Assembly: GCA_028868335.1 (NCBI GenBank)
Contig: JAGWUU010000023.1
Location: 1-17,926 of the forward strand
DNA length: 17,926 nucleotides
From: Sphingomonadales bacterium
Lineage (GTDB): Bacteria > Pseudomonadota > Alphaproteobacteria > Sphingomonadales > Sphingomonadaceae
Direction of reading: 5' to 3'
Shown piece by piece: positions 1 through 6,676 of the stretch. Both the position numbers and the translations under genes were made by a program. The notes below the pieces were generated by a model, which was not told the DNA's origin, did no database searches, and worked only from the letters and a program-made list of their open reading frames with translations. Within the stretch, counting starts at the first letter, position 1, and each line of letters begins with the position of its first letter.

Positions 1-26
1 CACCCGCATCAACGGGGGAAGCCTTC

Positions 27-707
27 ATGGATCAGTTGCTTGCCAATCTCATTGCCGCTTCGCTTGCCTTCGTTGGTACGCATTTCGCGCTGTCGCACCC
101 CTTGCGCCGCGCCGTCACCGGGGCGGTCGGGGAGAAGGGTTTCCAGGCGGTCTATTCGCTGGTTGCGCTGGCGACCTTCGCCTGGATGGTCCTGGCGTTC
201 CGCGCCGTGCCGATCGGCGTTCCGGCCTGGAACGGCCAGTCCGACCTTGCCTGGGCGATCGCCACCGCGGTCATGCTGGTTGCCTCGGTCCTGCTGGTCG
301 GTTCGTTCCTTGGCAATCCCGCGCTGCCCGCGCCCAATGCCGCGAACCTGGCGAAGCATGGCCCGCACGGCGTGTTCTTCATCACCCGCCATCCGATGAT
401 GTGGTCGTTCACCTTTTGGGGACTGGCCCACGTGCTGGTCAGCCCGACGCCGCGCGTGATCGTCCTGTCCGGCGCGCTGGCGATTCTCGCGCTGGCCGGG
501 TCGCGGATGCAGGACCGCAAGAAGGAAGTGCTGATGGGCGGGGCATGGAGCCAGTGGGAGCGCAAGACCAGCTTCTGGCCCCGCTTCGGCGGCCTTGCGC
601 GGAGCGGGGCCGTGCCGTGGATCGGCGGGATTGCGCTGTGGCTTGGCGCGAGCTGGCTCCACGGCTGGCTGATCGGGATACCTGCCGGGGTGTGGCGCTG
701 GATCTGA
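27..707 (+). CDS. NnrU family integral membrane protein
   Basis: A 226-residue, very hydrophobic protein with about five or six membrane segments. It fits the NnrU family in length and in conserved histidine-containing stretches: H19/H24 near the N-terminus (THFALSHP), H111 and H114 followed by H122 in 'FFITRHPMMW', and H135. NnrU was named for a role near nitrate/nitrite respiration genes. The family is also related to plant 15-cis-zeta-carotene isomerase (Z-ISO), a haem-dependent membrane enzyme, and the conserved His residues would suit haem or metal binding. No denitrification gene is present here. The ATG is preceded by a GGGGGAAG ribosome binding site at about 14-21. The stop lies 4 nt from the stop of the convergent MFS-like gene, leaving no room for a separate terminator. 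Family assignment is firm; the molecular function is not known. Confidence 0.85.
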   Translation: MDQLLANLIAASLAFVGTHFALSHPLRRAVTGAVGEKGFQAVYSLVALATFAWMVLAFRAVPIGVPAWNGQSDLAWAIATAVMLVASVLLVGSFLGNPALPAPNAANLAKHGPHGVFFITRHPMMWSFTFWGLAHVLVSPTPRVIVLSGALAILALAGSRMQDRKKEVLMGGAWSQWERKTSFWPRFGGLARSGAVPWIGGIALWLGASWLHGWLIGIPAGVWRWI

Positions 708-711
708 TCGC

Positions 712-1356
712 CTACCAGTCGTCGGCGATGGCATCGGCGGGCGCGAACAGCGGGCGGCACGCCAACGCGATCAGTCCGGCGAGCGCCATTGCGCCCGCGC
801 CAAGCACCAGCGCCCGCTGGAGGTCATGGCCGAACAATCGGCTGGCGAACAGGGCGATGGCCAGCGAGGTGACGGCTTGCGGCAGCACGGTCGAGAACGA
901 GAACAACCGCGTGAAGAAAGCGCCGCGCCCCTCGGGCGCCAGCTTGCCGAGTATTGCGTAGGGGATCGACCCGATCGCGCTCCAGCCGATCCCGATCGCA
1001 ACGAAGGCCGGGACCAGCATCACCGGCCTTTCCGCCAAGGCCAGCAAGCCGAAGCCAAGCGCGGCGATCAGCAACGCCGCGCCATAGGTCAGCCCATGAC
1101 CGGCGCGGGCGATGACGCCGGGCAGGACAAGCGTTCCGGCAGCCCCCAGCGCGGCATAGCCTGCAAAGCACAGGCTCACCGCGACCAAGGCAGGCTGAAG
1201 ATCCTGCGCGCCGCCGACTCCCAGATGCAGCACCCGCCCGGCGAAGAATGGCACGGCGTTGATCCACAGCGCGAACATCGCGCTCCAACTGAAGAACTGG
1301 ATGACGAACAGCGCGATCAGGACACGGCGAAAGGGGGCGGGCTTGCTGCTACTCAT
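712..1356 (-). CDS. Half-size MFS protein (resembles C-terminal six helices of SLC45/GPH-like transporters)
   Basis: A 214-residue protein with about six predicted membrane helices. Helix 1 carries 'QFFSWSAMFALWINAVPF', which resembles the start of the C-terminal half of SLC45/GPH-type sugar symporters (typical QFFTWFALFCMWIYTTPA). Later 'GIGWSAIGSIPYAILGKLAPE' and 'FSFSTVLPQAV' match the helix 10-11 region of that family. No N-terminal half exists upstream; that space holds the 136-residue gene and dxs. I chose the ATG at 1356 over the longer frame to 1476, because the extension would overlap the upstream gene and is not membrane-like, and a GGTGA-like site precedes 1356. It is the last gene of the dxs operon. 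It could be a decayed transporter remnant, a half-transporter that dimerises, or a small membrane protein with a new role. The frame itself is intact. Confidence 0.7.
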   Translation of the reverse strand: MSSSKPAPFRRVLIALFVIQFFSWSAMFALWINAVPFFAGRVLHLGVGGAQDLQPALVAVSLCFAGYAALGAAGTLVLPGVIARAGHGLTYGAALLIAALGFGLLALAERPVMLVPAFVAIGIGWSAIGSIPYAILGKLAPEGRGAFFTRLFSFSTVLPQAVTSLAIALFASRLFGHDLQRALVLGAGAMALAGLIALACRPLFAPADAIADDW

Positions 1357-1363
1357 GCACTGA

Positions 1364-1774
1364 TCACCAGTCTCTCGATGCGGCATCGAGCCACAGGCCA
1401 AAGTTTCGCACGGTGACGGGGGTACCGTCCGGCCAGGCAGGCCACGACTTGAGCTTTCGGCCGTGGGTTTTCGCAAAGTCCGAGGGCCAGTCCATAGTCA
1501 CGTCGTCTTCGTCGATCGGAAGGTCATTCCAGAGATGATCATCTGGATGGGGTGTCAACGCAGGGGTGACATAGGGCAGGATGGTATCCCAAAGGAAAAT
1601 GGCCGTCGCCGGACTGACTGAGGGAGCCAATTCGGCTAGGAACTCTTCCCTCGTCGGATTTGGTCGACGAGCGAGGGTTTGATCGACCATGCTGCGGGTG
1701 TTGCGCGTTGCGCGCCAGATGATCAGGGCAAGAACGACAAGCGCGAATGCCCAAGGTGCAAGCTTCGGCAACAC
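1364..1774 (-). CDS. Small membrane-anchored protein of unknown function
   Basis: A 136-residue protein I do not recognise with certainty. It starts with one hydrophobic segment (about residues 6-21, APWAFALVVLALIIW) followed by Arg-rich residues, so it is probably an N-in anchored protein. The remainder is soluble and acidic: 'ATAIFLWDTILPYV...PHPDDHLWNDLPIDEDDVTMDW' and a C-terminal 'WPAWPDGTPVTVRNFGLWLDAASRDW'. The 'HPDDxLxxDLxIDxDD' pattern vaguely recalls DUF1493-type acyl-carrier-like proteins, but I would not assign it on that alone. It starts 3 nt after dxs stops and ends 7 nt before the MFS-like start codon, so the three are almost certainly cotranscribed. Its codons look somewhat less GC-rich than the neighbours, which may reflect recent acquisition or low expression. 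Confidence 0.7.
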   Translation of the reverse strand: MLPKLAPWAFALVVLALIIWRATRNTRSMVDQTLARRPNPTREEFLAELAPSVSPATAIFLWDTILPYVTPALTPHPDDHLWNDLPIDEDDVTMDWPSDFAKTHGRKLKSWPAWPDGTPVTVRNFGLWLDAASRDW

Positions 1775-1777
1775 GCC

Positions 1778-3700
1778 CTAGGCCCGCGCCTCTTCCACCC
1801 CGGCCGAGTTGTGGCGCAGCGCCTTCAGCACGGTGTCGACGATTCCCCCGGCGTTGAGGCCGGCGGCATCGTATTGCTTGTCGGGCGCGTCCTGGTCCTG
1901 GAACCGGTCAGGCAGGCGCATGGTGCGGATCTTGAGCCCGCCATCGGTCAACCCCTCGTCGCTGGCGAGGGTCAGGACGTGGGCGCCAAGTCCGCCGATC
2001 GAACCTTCCTCCACCGTCACCACGACTTCATGGGTCGTCATCAACTGACGGATCAATTCGCTGTCGAGCGGCTTGGCGAAGCGCATGTCGGCAACGGTGG
2101 TCGAAAGCCCTTTGGCCTCAAGCTGGTCGGCGGCCTTCAACGCCTCGGCCAGCCGCGTACCGAGCGAGAGGATCGCGACCTTCGATCCATGGCGGACGAT
2201 CCGGCCCTTGCCGATCTCCAGCCGCTGCGGAACATCCGGCAGGGCCGCCCCGGTGCCGTTGCCGCGCGGGTAGCGGAAGGCGATCGGGCCGCTGTCGTGG
2301 CACGCGGCGGTATAGGTCATGTGGACCAGCTCGGCCTCGTCGGCCGCGGCCATGATCACGAAATTGGGCAGGCTGGCGAGGTAGGTGATGTCGAAGCTGC
2401 CAGCATGGGTCGCTCCGTCCGCCCCGACCAGCCCGGCGCGGTCGATCGCGAAGCGAACGGGCAGGTTCTGAATCGCGACGTCGTGGACCACCTGATCATA
2501 GGCGCGCTGGAGGAAGGTTGAATAGATCGCGCAGAACGGGCGCATCCCCTGTGCCGCCAGGCCCGCCGCGAAAGTCACCGCGTGCTGCTCGGCGATGCCG
2601 ACGTCGAAGGCACGGTCCGGGTGCTTCTGCGCGAACCTGTCGACCCCGGTGCCGCTGGGCATCGCGGCGGTGATCGCGCAGATCAGCGGGTCGCTGTCGG
2701 CCAGCTTCGCCAGAGTTTCGCCGAACACGTTCTGGTAGGCCGGGGCACTGGCCGTGGCCTTGACCTGCTGCCCGGTGACGACATCGAACTTCTGCACCCC
2801 ATGGTACTTGTCGGCCGCCGCCTCGGCCGGGGCATAGCCCTTGCCCTTTTGGGTGACGACGTGGACCAGGCACGGCCCTTCGGCCGCATCGCGCACATTC
2901 TCGAGAATAGGGATGAGCTGTTCCAGATTGTGCCCGTCGACCGGGCCGACATAATAGAACCCCAGTTCCTCGAACAGCGTCCCGCCCATGGCCATGCCGC
3001 GGGCGAATTCGTCGGTTTTCTTGGCGGCCTTGTGCAGCGGCTCGGGAAGGTGGCGCGAAATGCGCCGGGCAATGTCGCGCACCCGCAGGAACGGACGCGA
3101 GGACACGAGCTGGGCAAGGTAGGCCGAAAGCCCGCCGACCGGCGGGGCGATCGACATGTCGTTGTCGTTGAGAATCACCACCAGCCGGTTGCCGGCGATC
3201 TTGGCGTTGTTCATCGCCTCATAGGCCATGCCCGCGCTCATCGCGCCGTCGCCGATTACCGCAATGCCCTTGCCCGGCGTGCCCGCCAGCTTGTTAGCCA
3301 CGGCAAAGCCCAGCGCCGCCGAAATCGAGGTGGAACTGTGCGCGGTGCCGAAGGGATCGTATTCGCTCTCGCTGCGCTTGGTGAAGCCCGAGAGCCCGCC
3401 GCCCTGGCGCAGGCTGCGCATGCGGCTGCGCCGTCCGGTGATGATCTTGTGGGGATAGGCCTGGTGGCCGACATCCCAGACCAGCCGGTCGTCGGGCGTG
3501 TTGAAGACGTAGTGGATCGCGACGGTCAGCTCGACCACGCCAAGGCCCGAACCCAGGTGCCCGCCGGTCTGGCCGACCGTGGCGATGGTCTCGGAGCGCA
3601 GTTCGTCGGCAAGCTGGCGCAGTTGCGCGGGGGGCAAGCGGCGCAGGTCCTCGGGGGTATCGACCGCATCGAGCAAGGGTGTCGCCGGAGTTTGGCTCAT
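1778..3700 (-). CDS. dxs: 1-deoxy-D-xylulose-5-phosphate synthase
   Basis: This 640-residue cytosolic enzyme condenses pyruvate and glyceraldehyde 3-phosphate to DXP, the first step of the MEP isoprenoid pathway, using thiamine diphosphate and Mg2+. The order of domains and the length are standard. 'TVGQTGGHLGSGLG' carries the ThDP-region His48. The ThDP signature starts at G150-D151-G152 and closes with N178-D-N180. 'DVGIAEQHAV' carries the catalytic Glu371. A transketolase C-terminal domain follows. The ATG at 3700 gives the usual N-terminal length, though no strong ribosome binding site precedes it; instead a 7-bp inverted repeat begins 4 nt upstream. It is the first gene of an operon with a small membrane protein and a half-size MFS protein, and is divergent from the VOC gene. 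The product feeds ubiquinone, carotenoid and hopanoid synthesis. Confidence 0.97.
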   Translation of the reverse strand: MSQTPATPLLDAVDTPEDLRRLPPAQLRQLADELRSETIATVGQTGGHLGSGLGVVELTVAIHYVFNTPDDRLVWDVGHQAYPHKIITGRRSRMRSLRQGGGLSGFTKRSESEYDPFGTAHSSTSISAALGFAVANKLAGTPGKGIAVIGDGAMSAGMAYEAMNNAKIAGNRLVVILNDNDMSIAPPVGGLSAYLAQLVSSRPFLRVRDIARRISRHLPEPLHKAAKKTDEFARGMAMGGTLFEELGFYYVGPVDGHNLEQLIPILENVRDAAEGPCLVHVVTQKGKGYAPAEAAADKYHGVQKFDVVTGQQVKATASAPAYQNVFGETLAKLADSDPLICAITAAMPSGTGVDRFAQKHPDRAFDVGIAEQHAVTFAAGLAAQGMRPFCAIYSTFLQRAYDQVVHDVAIQNLPVRFAIDRAGLVGADGATHAGSFDITYLASLPNFVIMAAADEAELVHMTYTAACHDSGPIAFRYPRGNGTGAALPDVPQRLEIGKGRIVRHGSKVAILSLGTRLAEALKAADQLEAKGLSTTVADMRFAKPLDSELIRQLMTTHEVVVTVEEGSIGGLGAHVLTLASDEGLTDGGLKIRTMRLPDRFQDQDAPDKQYDAAGLNAGGIVDTVLKALRHNSAGVEEARA

Positions 3701-3703
3701 GGC

Positions 3704-3732
3704 CAGTGCTTTACACAGTTGCTACAGCACTG
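3704..3732. promoter_or_regulatory. Inverted repeat in the dxs/VOC divergent promoter region
   Basis: CAGTGCT (3704-3710) and AGCACTG (3726-3732) are perfect 7-bp inverted arms separated by 15 nt, in the 79-bp gap between the divergent dxs and VOC genes. The proximal arm lies only 3 nt from the dxs start codon. It could therefore be an operator, or a hairpin in the dxs leader that covers the translation start. That role is inferred; only the repeat is seen. Confidence 0.35.
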
Positions 3733-3779
3733 TCGATTGCGACCGACGCCATACCCTTTCTATCGAGGAACCGCTTGCC

Positions 3780-4166
3780 ATGACCCTTCCCGCTTCGTCC
3801 CAGCCGATCGCCTTCGTCAACACCGCCGATCGCGCTCGCGCCAGGGGCTTCTACGCTAACGTACTGGGGCTGCGCGTGCTGGGCGAGGACGACCACGCGG
3901 TGACCTTCGATCTTGGCAATCGCACGCCGATGCGGCTGTCCACCGTGGAGGGCTTTGCCGGGACCGGGCACATGGTGCTCGGCTGGCATGTCGCCGACAT
4001 TGCCGCGACGGTCAAAGCGCTGGTCGCCAAGGGGGTGAAGTTCAGGATCTATGACGGTTATGTTCAGGATGCGCTGGGCATCTGGCGCTCACCGGAAGGC
4101 GGGGCGGCGGTGGCGTGGTTCGCGGACCCGGACGGCAACCTGCTGAGCCTGACGCAATTTGGCTAG
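3780..4166 (+). CDS. VOC (glyoxalase/bleomycin-resistance) family protein
   Basis: A 128-residue single-subunit VOC-fold protein with two beta-alpha-beta-beta-beta modules. The first begins 'IAFVNTADRARARGFYANVLGLRV' and the second ends 'AWFADPDGNLLSLTQF', both hallmark VOC elements. Typical metal-dependent members have His or Glu in the first strand and Glu in the last (DPDGNxxEL). Here the last-strand position is Ser within 'LLSLTQ' and the first strand offers no obvious His, so this may be a metal-independent member or a binding protein. The ATG at 3780 was chosen because the fold begins right after it and GAGGA lies about 10 nt upstream; the longer frame reads back into dxs. Monocistronic and convergent with the Zur-like gene. 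The substrate cannot be told from sequence. Confidence 0.85.
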   Translation: MTLPASSQPIAFVNTADRARARGFYANVLGLRVLGEDDHAVTFDLGNRTPMRLSTVEGFAGTGHMVLGWHVADIAATVKALVAKGVKFRIYDGYVQDALGIWRSPEGGAAVAWFADPDGNLLSLTQFG

Positions 4167-4182
4167 AGCCTGAAGCAGGGGC

Positions 4183-4653
4183 TCACCCTTCCCGCGAGCA
4201 ATCCCCGCAGACCCCGCGCAGTTCCACCACCGGGCGGATGTCGGCAAACCCGGACTGGCGCGCCGCCTGGACCAGCGCCCCGGTCAACCGATCGTCATCG
4301 ATGTGGGTGGCCTTGCCGCAACTGTCGCAGATCAGGAAGATACAGTCGTGGCGGCAGCCTGGGTGCGGGTTGGCGAGATAGGCATTGGCGCTCTCAACCC
4401 TGCGGGCGAGGTTGGTTTTCACGAACAGATCGAGAATGCGGTAAACCGAATTGGCCGCCACCCGCTTGCCGCGCATCTTCGATACGTCTTCGGCGATGTC
4501 ATAGGCCGAGGCCGGGCGCGGCTGGGCCATGAGCGCGTGGTACACTTCGCCGCGCATGTCGGTCCATTGCTCACCGGCCGCGGTCAGTTCGGCGCGCGCG
4601 GCATCGACCAGTCCGGCGCCATGGGGCTCGTCATGATGATGGTGGGTCGCCAT
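4183..4653 (-). CDS. zur: Fur family transcriptional regulator, Zur-like
   Basis: A 156-residue Fur-superfamily metalloregulator. A winged-helix DNA-binding domain ('MRGEVYHALMAQPRPASAYDIAEDV', then 'VAANSVYRILDLFVKTNLARRVES') is followed by a dimerisation and metal-binding domain. The structural zinc site is supplied by C109-x2-C112 and C149-x2-C152. Further candidate ligands are H97, C100, H102 and C104. The stretch 'IFLICDSCGK ... GF ... VVELRGVCGDC' resembles the zinc-sensing Zur branch more than Fur or PerR. With zinc bound, Zur proteins repress zinc uptake genes. The ATG at 4653 was chosen over 4698 because the longer N-terminus is atypical. From this start the protein begins with four consecutive His (H4-H7) plus H11, an unusual histidine-rich tail. 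No zinc transporter lies in the window, so the specificity is inferred from the protein alone. Confidence 0.82.
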   Translation of the reverse strand: MATHHHHDEPHGAGLVDAARAELTAAGEQWTDMRGEVYHALMAQPRPASAYDIAEDVSKMRGKRVAANSVYRILDLFVKTNLARRVESANAYLANPHPGCRHDCIFLICDSCGKATHIDDDRLTGALVQAARQSGFADIRPVVELRGVCGDCSREG

Positions 4654-4718
4654 GACTCCAATATAGGATGCACAGGCCAGCGGGGCAATCCGGCGCAACG
4701 GCTCGCCAAATGCAGCAC

Positions 4719-4743
4719 AGGCCCGCTCCGGGGGAGCGGGCCT
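4719..4743 (-). terminator. Strong hairpin, probable terminator of the 53-residue membrane peptide gene
   Basis: AGGCCCGCTCC (4719-4729) and GGAGCGGGCCT (4733-4743) form a perfect 11-bp, GC-rich stem with a 3-nt loop. It lies between the stop of the small membrane gene and the zur start, in the direction of minus-strand transcription. The tract after the stem on the minus strand is only weakly T-rich (GTGCTGCATTTGG), so termination may be partial. Confidence 0.6.
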
Positions 4744-4771
4744 GCGATGAATTCCAGCCTGCGAGTGAAGT

Positions 4772-4933
4772 TCAGCGCGTCTGGTCGATCACTACCGGAG
4801 CGGCCTGTGCCGAACCGATCACGCCCGCTTTCGGGGCATCGCCGCCAAAGCCCATGGTCGCGAGCAACGCGACGGCGCCAAGCGCAAAGCCAACGGCAAA
4901 CGAGCGGTAGAGATCTGGTTTGAACAGGCCCAT
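4772..4933 (-). CDS. 53-residue single-pass membrane peptide, function unknown
   Basis: A short protein beginning MGLFKPDLYRSFAVGF, with one hydrophobic segment (about residues 10-26, SFAVGFALGAVALLATM) and a small Ala/Gly-rich C-terminal tail ending 'QAAPVVIDQTR'. It looks like a single-pass inner-membrane peptide or an uncleaved signal anchor. Similar short MGLFKPD-type peptides are, as I recall, seen in other sphingomonads, but I cannot check this. An in-frame ATG at 4978 would add 15 residues (MRAVKRIIRHVRRFP), a basic extension, and is a possible alternative start. Neither start has a strong ribosome binding site. The gene sits between purH and zur on the same strand, with a 148-nt gap to purH and a hairpin downstream, so it probably has its own promoter. 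Confidence 0.6.
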   Translation of the reverse strand: MGLFKPDLYRSFAVGFALGAVALLATMGFGGDAPKAGVIGSAQAAPVVIDQTR

Positions 4934-5081
4934 CGGGAAACGCCTAACGTGTCGAATGATTCGCTTGACGGCCCTCATGCAGAAAGCGGCCTTACCGTCG
5001 AGTGAACAAAGCGCGATTGTGCAGTGCAACACGACGAAGTGAAACGACCGTGCGGTAAAACGAAGGTGACGTCACGCCGCC

Positions 5082-6671
5082 TCAATGGCGGAAGTGGCGC
5101 ATCCCGGTGAAGACCATGGCGAGTCCCGCATCGTCGGCGGCCTTGATCACCTCGTCGTCGCGGATCGAACCGCCCGGTTGGATGATGGCCGTCGCCCCGG
5201 CCTCGGCGGCGGCGAGCAGGCCGTCGGCGAAGGGGAAGAAAGCGTCCGAGGCGACCGCGCTGCCCACGGTGCGGCTCTGCGCCCAGCCGAACTTCTCCGC
5301 CGCCTCGGCTGCCTTCAAAGCGGCGATGCGCGAGGAATCGCGGCGGTTCATCTGCCCCGCGCCGATCCCGGCGGTGACGCCATCCCGGGCATAGACGATC
5401 GCGTTCGACTTGACGTGGCGGGCGATGGTCCACGCGAACAGGCAATCCTTCAGTTCCTGATCGCTCGGCGCGCGTTTGGTCACGACCTTGAGGTCGGCAG
5501 CGGAGATCGCGCCGTTGTCGCGCGTCTGAACCAGCAGACCGCCGGTGATCGGCTTGATCGCCAGCCCGCCGCGACGCGGATCGGGCAGGTCGCCGGTAAG
5601 CAGCAGGCGCAGGTTCTTGCGCTTCGCGAACGCGGCCCGCGCGGCCTCGTCGGCGTCCGGGGCGACCACGACTTCGGTGAAGATCTGGCAGATCGCTTCG
5701 GCGGTCGGCCCATCGAGCGGGACATTGGTGGCGACGATCCCGCCGAAAGCCGAAACGTCGTCACATTGCAGCGCGCCCTGCCAGGCCTCGAGCAGGTTTG
5801 AGCTTTGTGCCACGCCGCAGGGGTTGGCGTGCTTGACGATAACTACGGCAGGCGCCTGCCCACGGAATTCCGCCGCCAGTTCCAGCGCCGCGTCGGCATC
5901 GTTGTAATTGTTGTAGGACAGCTCCTTGCCCTGCAACTGCCGGGCCTGGGCGATGCCCTTGCCGTGCGGTCCCTTGGGAATATAGAGCGCGGCGCGCTGA
6001 TGCGGGTTCTCGCCGTAACGCAGTTCTTCGCGGCGCGCGGCGGTGATCGCCAGCGTTTCCGGGAACCACTGCTGCTGATCGGCAAAGGCGAACCACTGAC
6101 TGATCATGGCGTCGTAGGCGGCCGTTGCGGCATAGGCCCGCGCGGCCATCAGCTTGCGGAATGCATAGCCGGTCGCGCCATCGTTCGCTTCGAGTTCGGC
6201 CAGCAGCCCGGCATAGTCCGCCGGATCGGTGACGATCGTGACAAAGGCGTGATTCTTCGCCGCCGAGCGGACCATGCTGGGGCCGCCGATATCAATGTTC
6301 TCGATGATCTCGTCACGGCTCGCGCCCCGGGCGACGGTGGCTTCGAAGGGGTAGAGGTTGACCACCACAAGGTCGATCGCACCGATCGCGTGGGCCTCCA
6401 TCGCGGCAGCATGCTCGGGATTGTCGCGCACCGCCAGCAGGCCGCCGTGGACCTTGGGGTGCAGCGTCTTGACCCGTCCATCCATCATTTCGGGAAAGCC
6501 GGTCAGCTCGGAAATATCCATGACCGCTAGTCCCGCGTCGCGCAGCGCCTTGGCGGTGCCGCCGGTAGAGACCAGTTCCACGCCGCGCGCCGCAAGGGCT
6601 TGACCCAGTTCGACCAAGCCGGTCTTGTCGGACACCGAAAGCAGTGCCCGGCGGATGATGACGTCACTCAC
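5082..6671 (-). CDS. purH: Bifunctional AICAR transformylase / IMP cyclohydrolase
   Basis: A 529-residue cytosolic enzyme for the last two steps of purine synthesis: formylation of AICAR with 10-formyl-tetrahydrofolate, then ring closure to IMP. The N-terminal MGS-like cyclohydrolase domain begins 'IIRRALLSVSDKTGLVELGQAL' and includes 'STGGTAKALRDAG' and 'MMDGRVKTLHPKVHGGLL'. The C-terminal transformylase domain has the catalytic Lys280-His281 pair in 'VIVKHANPCGVA' and ends 'AMVFTGMRHFRH', all full length. The start codon is GTG at 6671, 5 nt after the heparinase-like stop. It is the last gene of the rpe - heparinase - purH operon. Confidence 0.97.
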   Translation of the reverse strand: MSDVIIRRALLSVSDKTGLVELGQALAARGVELVSTGGTAKALRDAGLAVMDISELTGFPEMMDGRVKTLHPKVHGGLLAVRDNPEHAAAMEAHAIGAIDLVVVNLYPFEATVARGASRDEIIENIDIGGPSMVRSAAKNHAFVTIVTDPADYAGLLAELEANDGATGYAFRKLMAARAYAATAAYDAMISQWFAFADQQQWFPETLAITAARREELRYGENPHQRAALYIPKGPHGKGIAQARQLQGKELSYNNYNDADAALELAAEFRGQAPAVVIVKHANPCGVAQSSNLLEAWQGALQCDDVSAFGGIVATNVPLDGPTAEAICQIFTEVVVAPDADEAARAAFAKRKNLRLLLTGDLPDPRRGGLAIKPITGGLLVQTRDNGAISAADLKVVTKRAPSDQELKDCLFAWTIARHVKSNAIVYARDGVTAGIGAGQMNRRDSSRIAALKAAEAAEKFGWAQSRTVGSAVASDAFFPFADGLLAAAEAGATAIIQPGGSIRDDEVIKAADDAGLAMVFTGMRHFRH

Positions 6672-6676
6672 GTAAT

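Noticed and set aside
1357..1476. 40-residue N-terminal extension of the MFS-like gene from ATG 1476
   Set aside because: The extension overlaps the upstream gene, is hydrophilic and Pro/Ser-rich, and would not precede a membrane helix of this family. The ATG at 1356 is better placed.
4166..4184. GAGCC...GGCTC inverted repeat between the VOC and zur stops, as a bidirectional terminator
   Set aside because: The arms are only 5 bp, overlap both stop codons, and have no T-run on either side.
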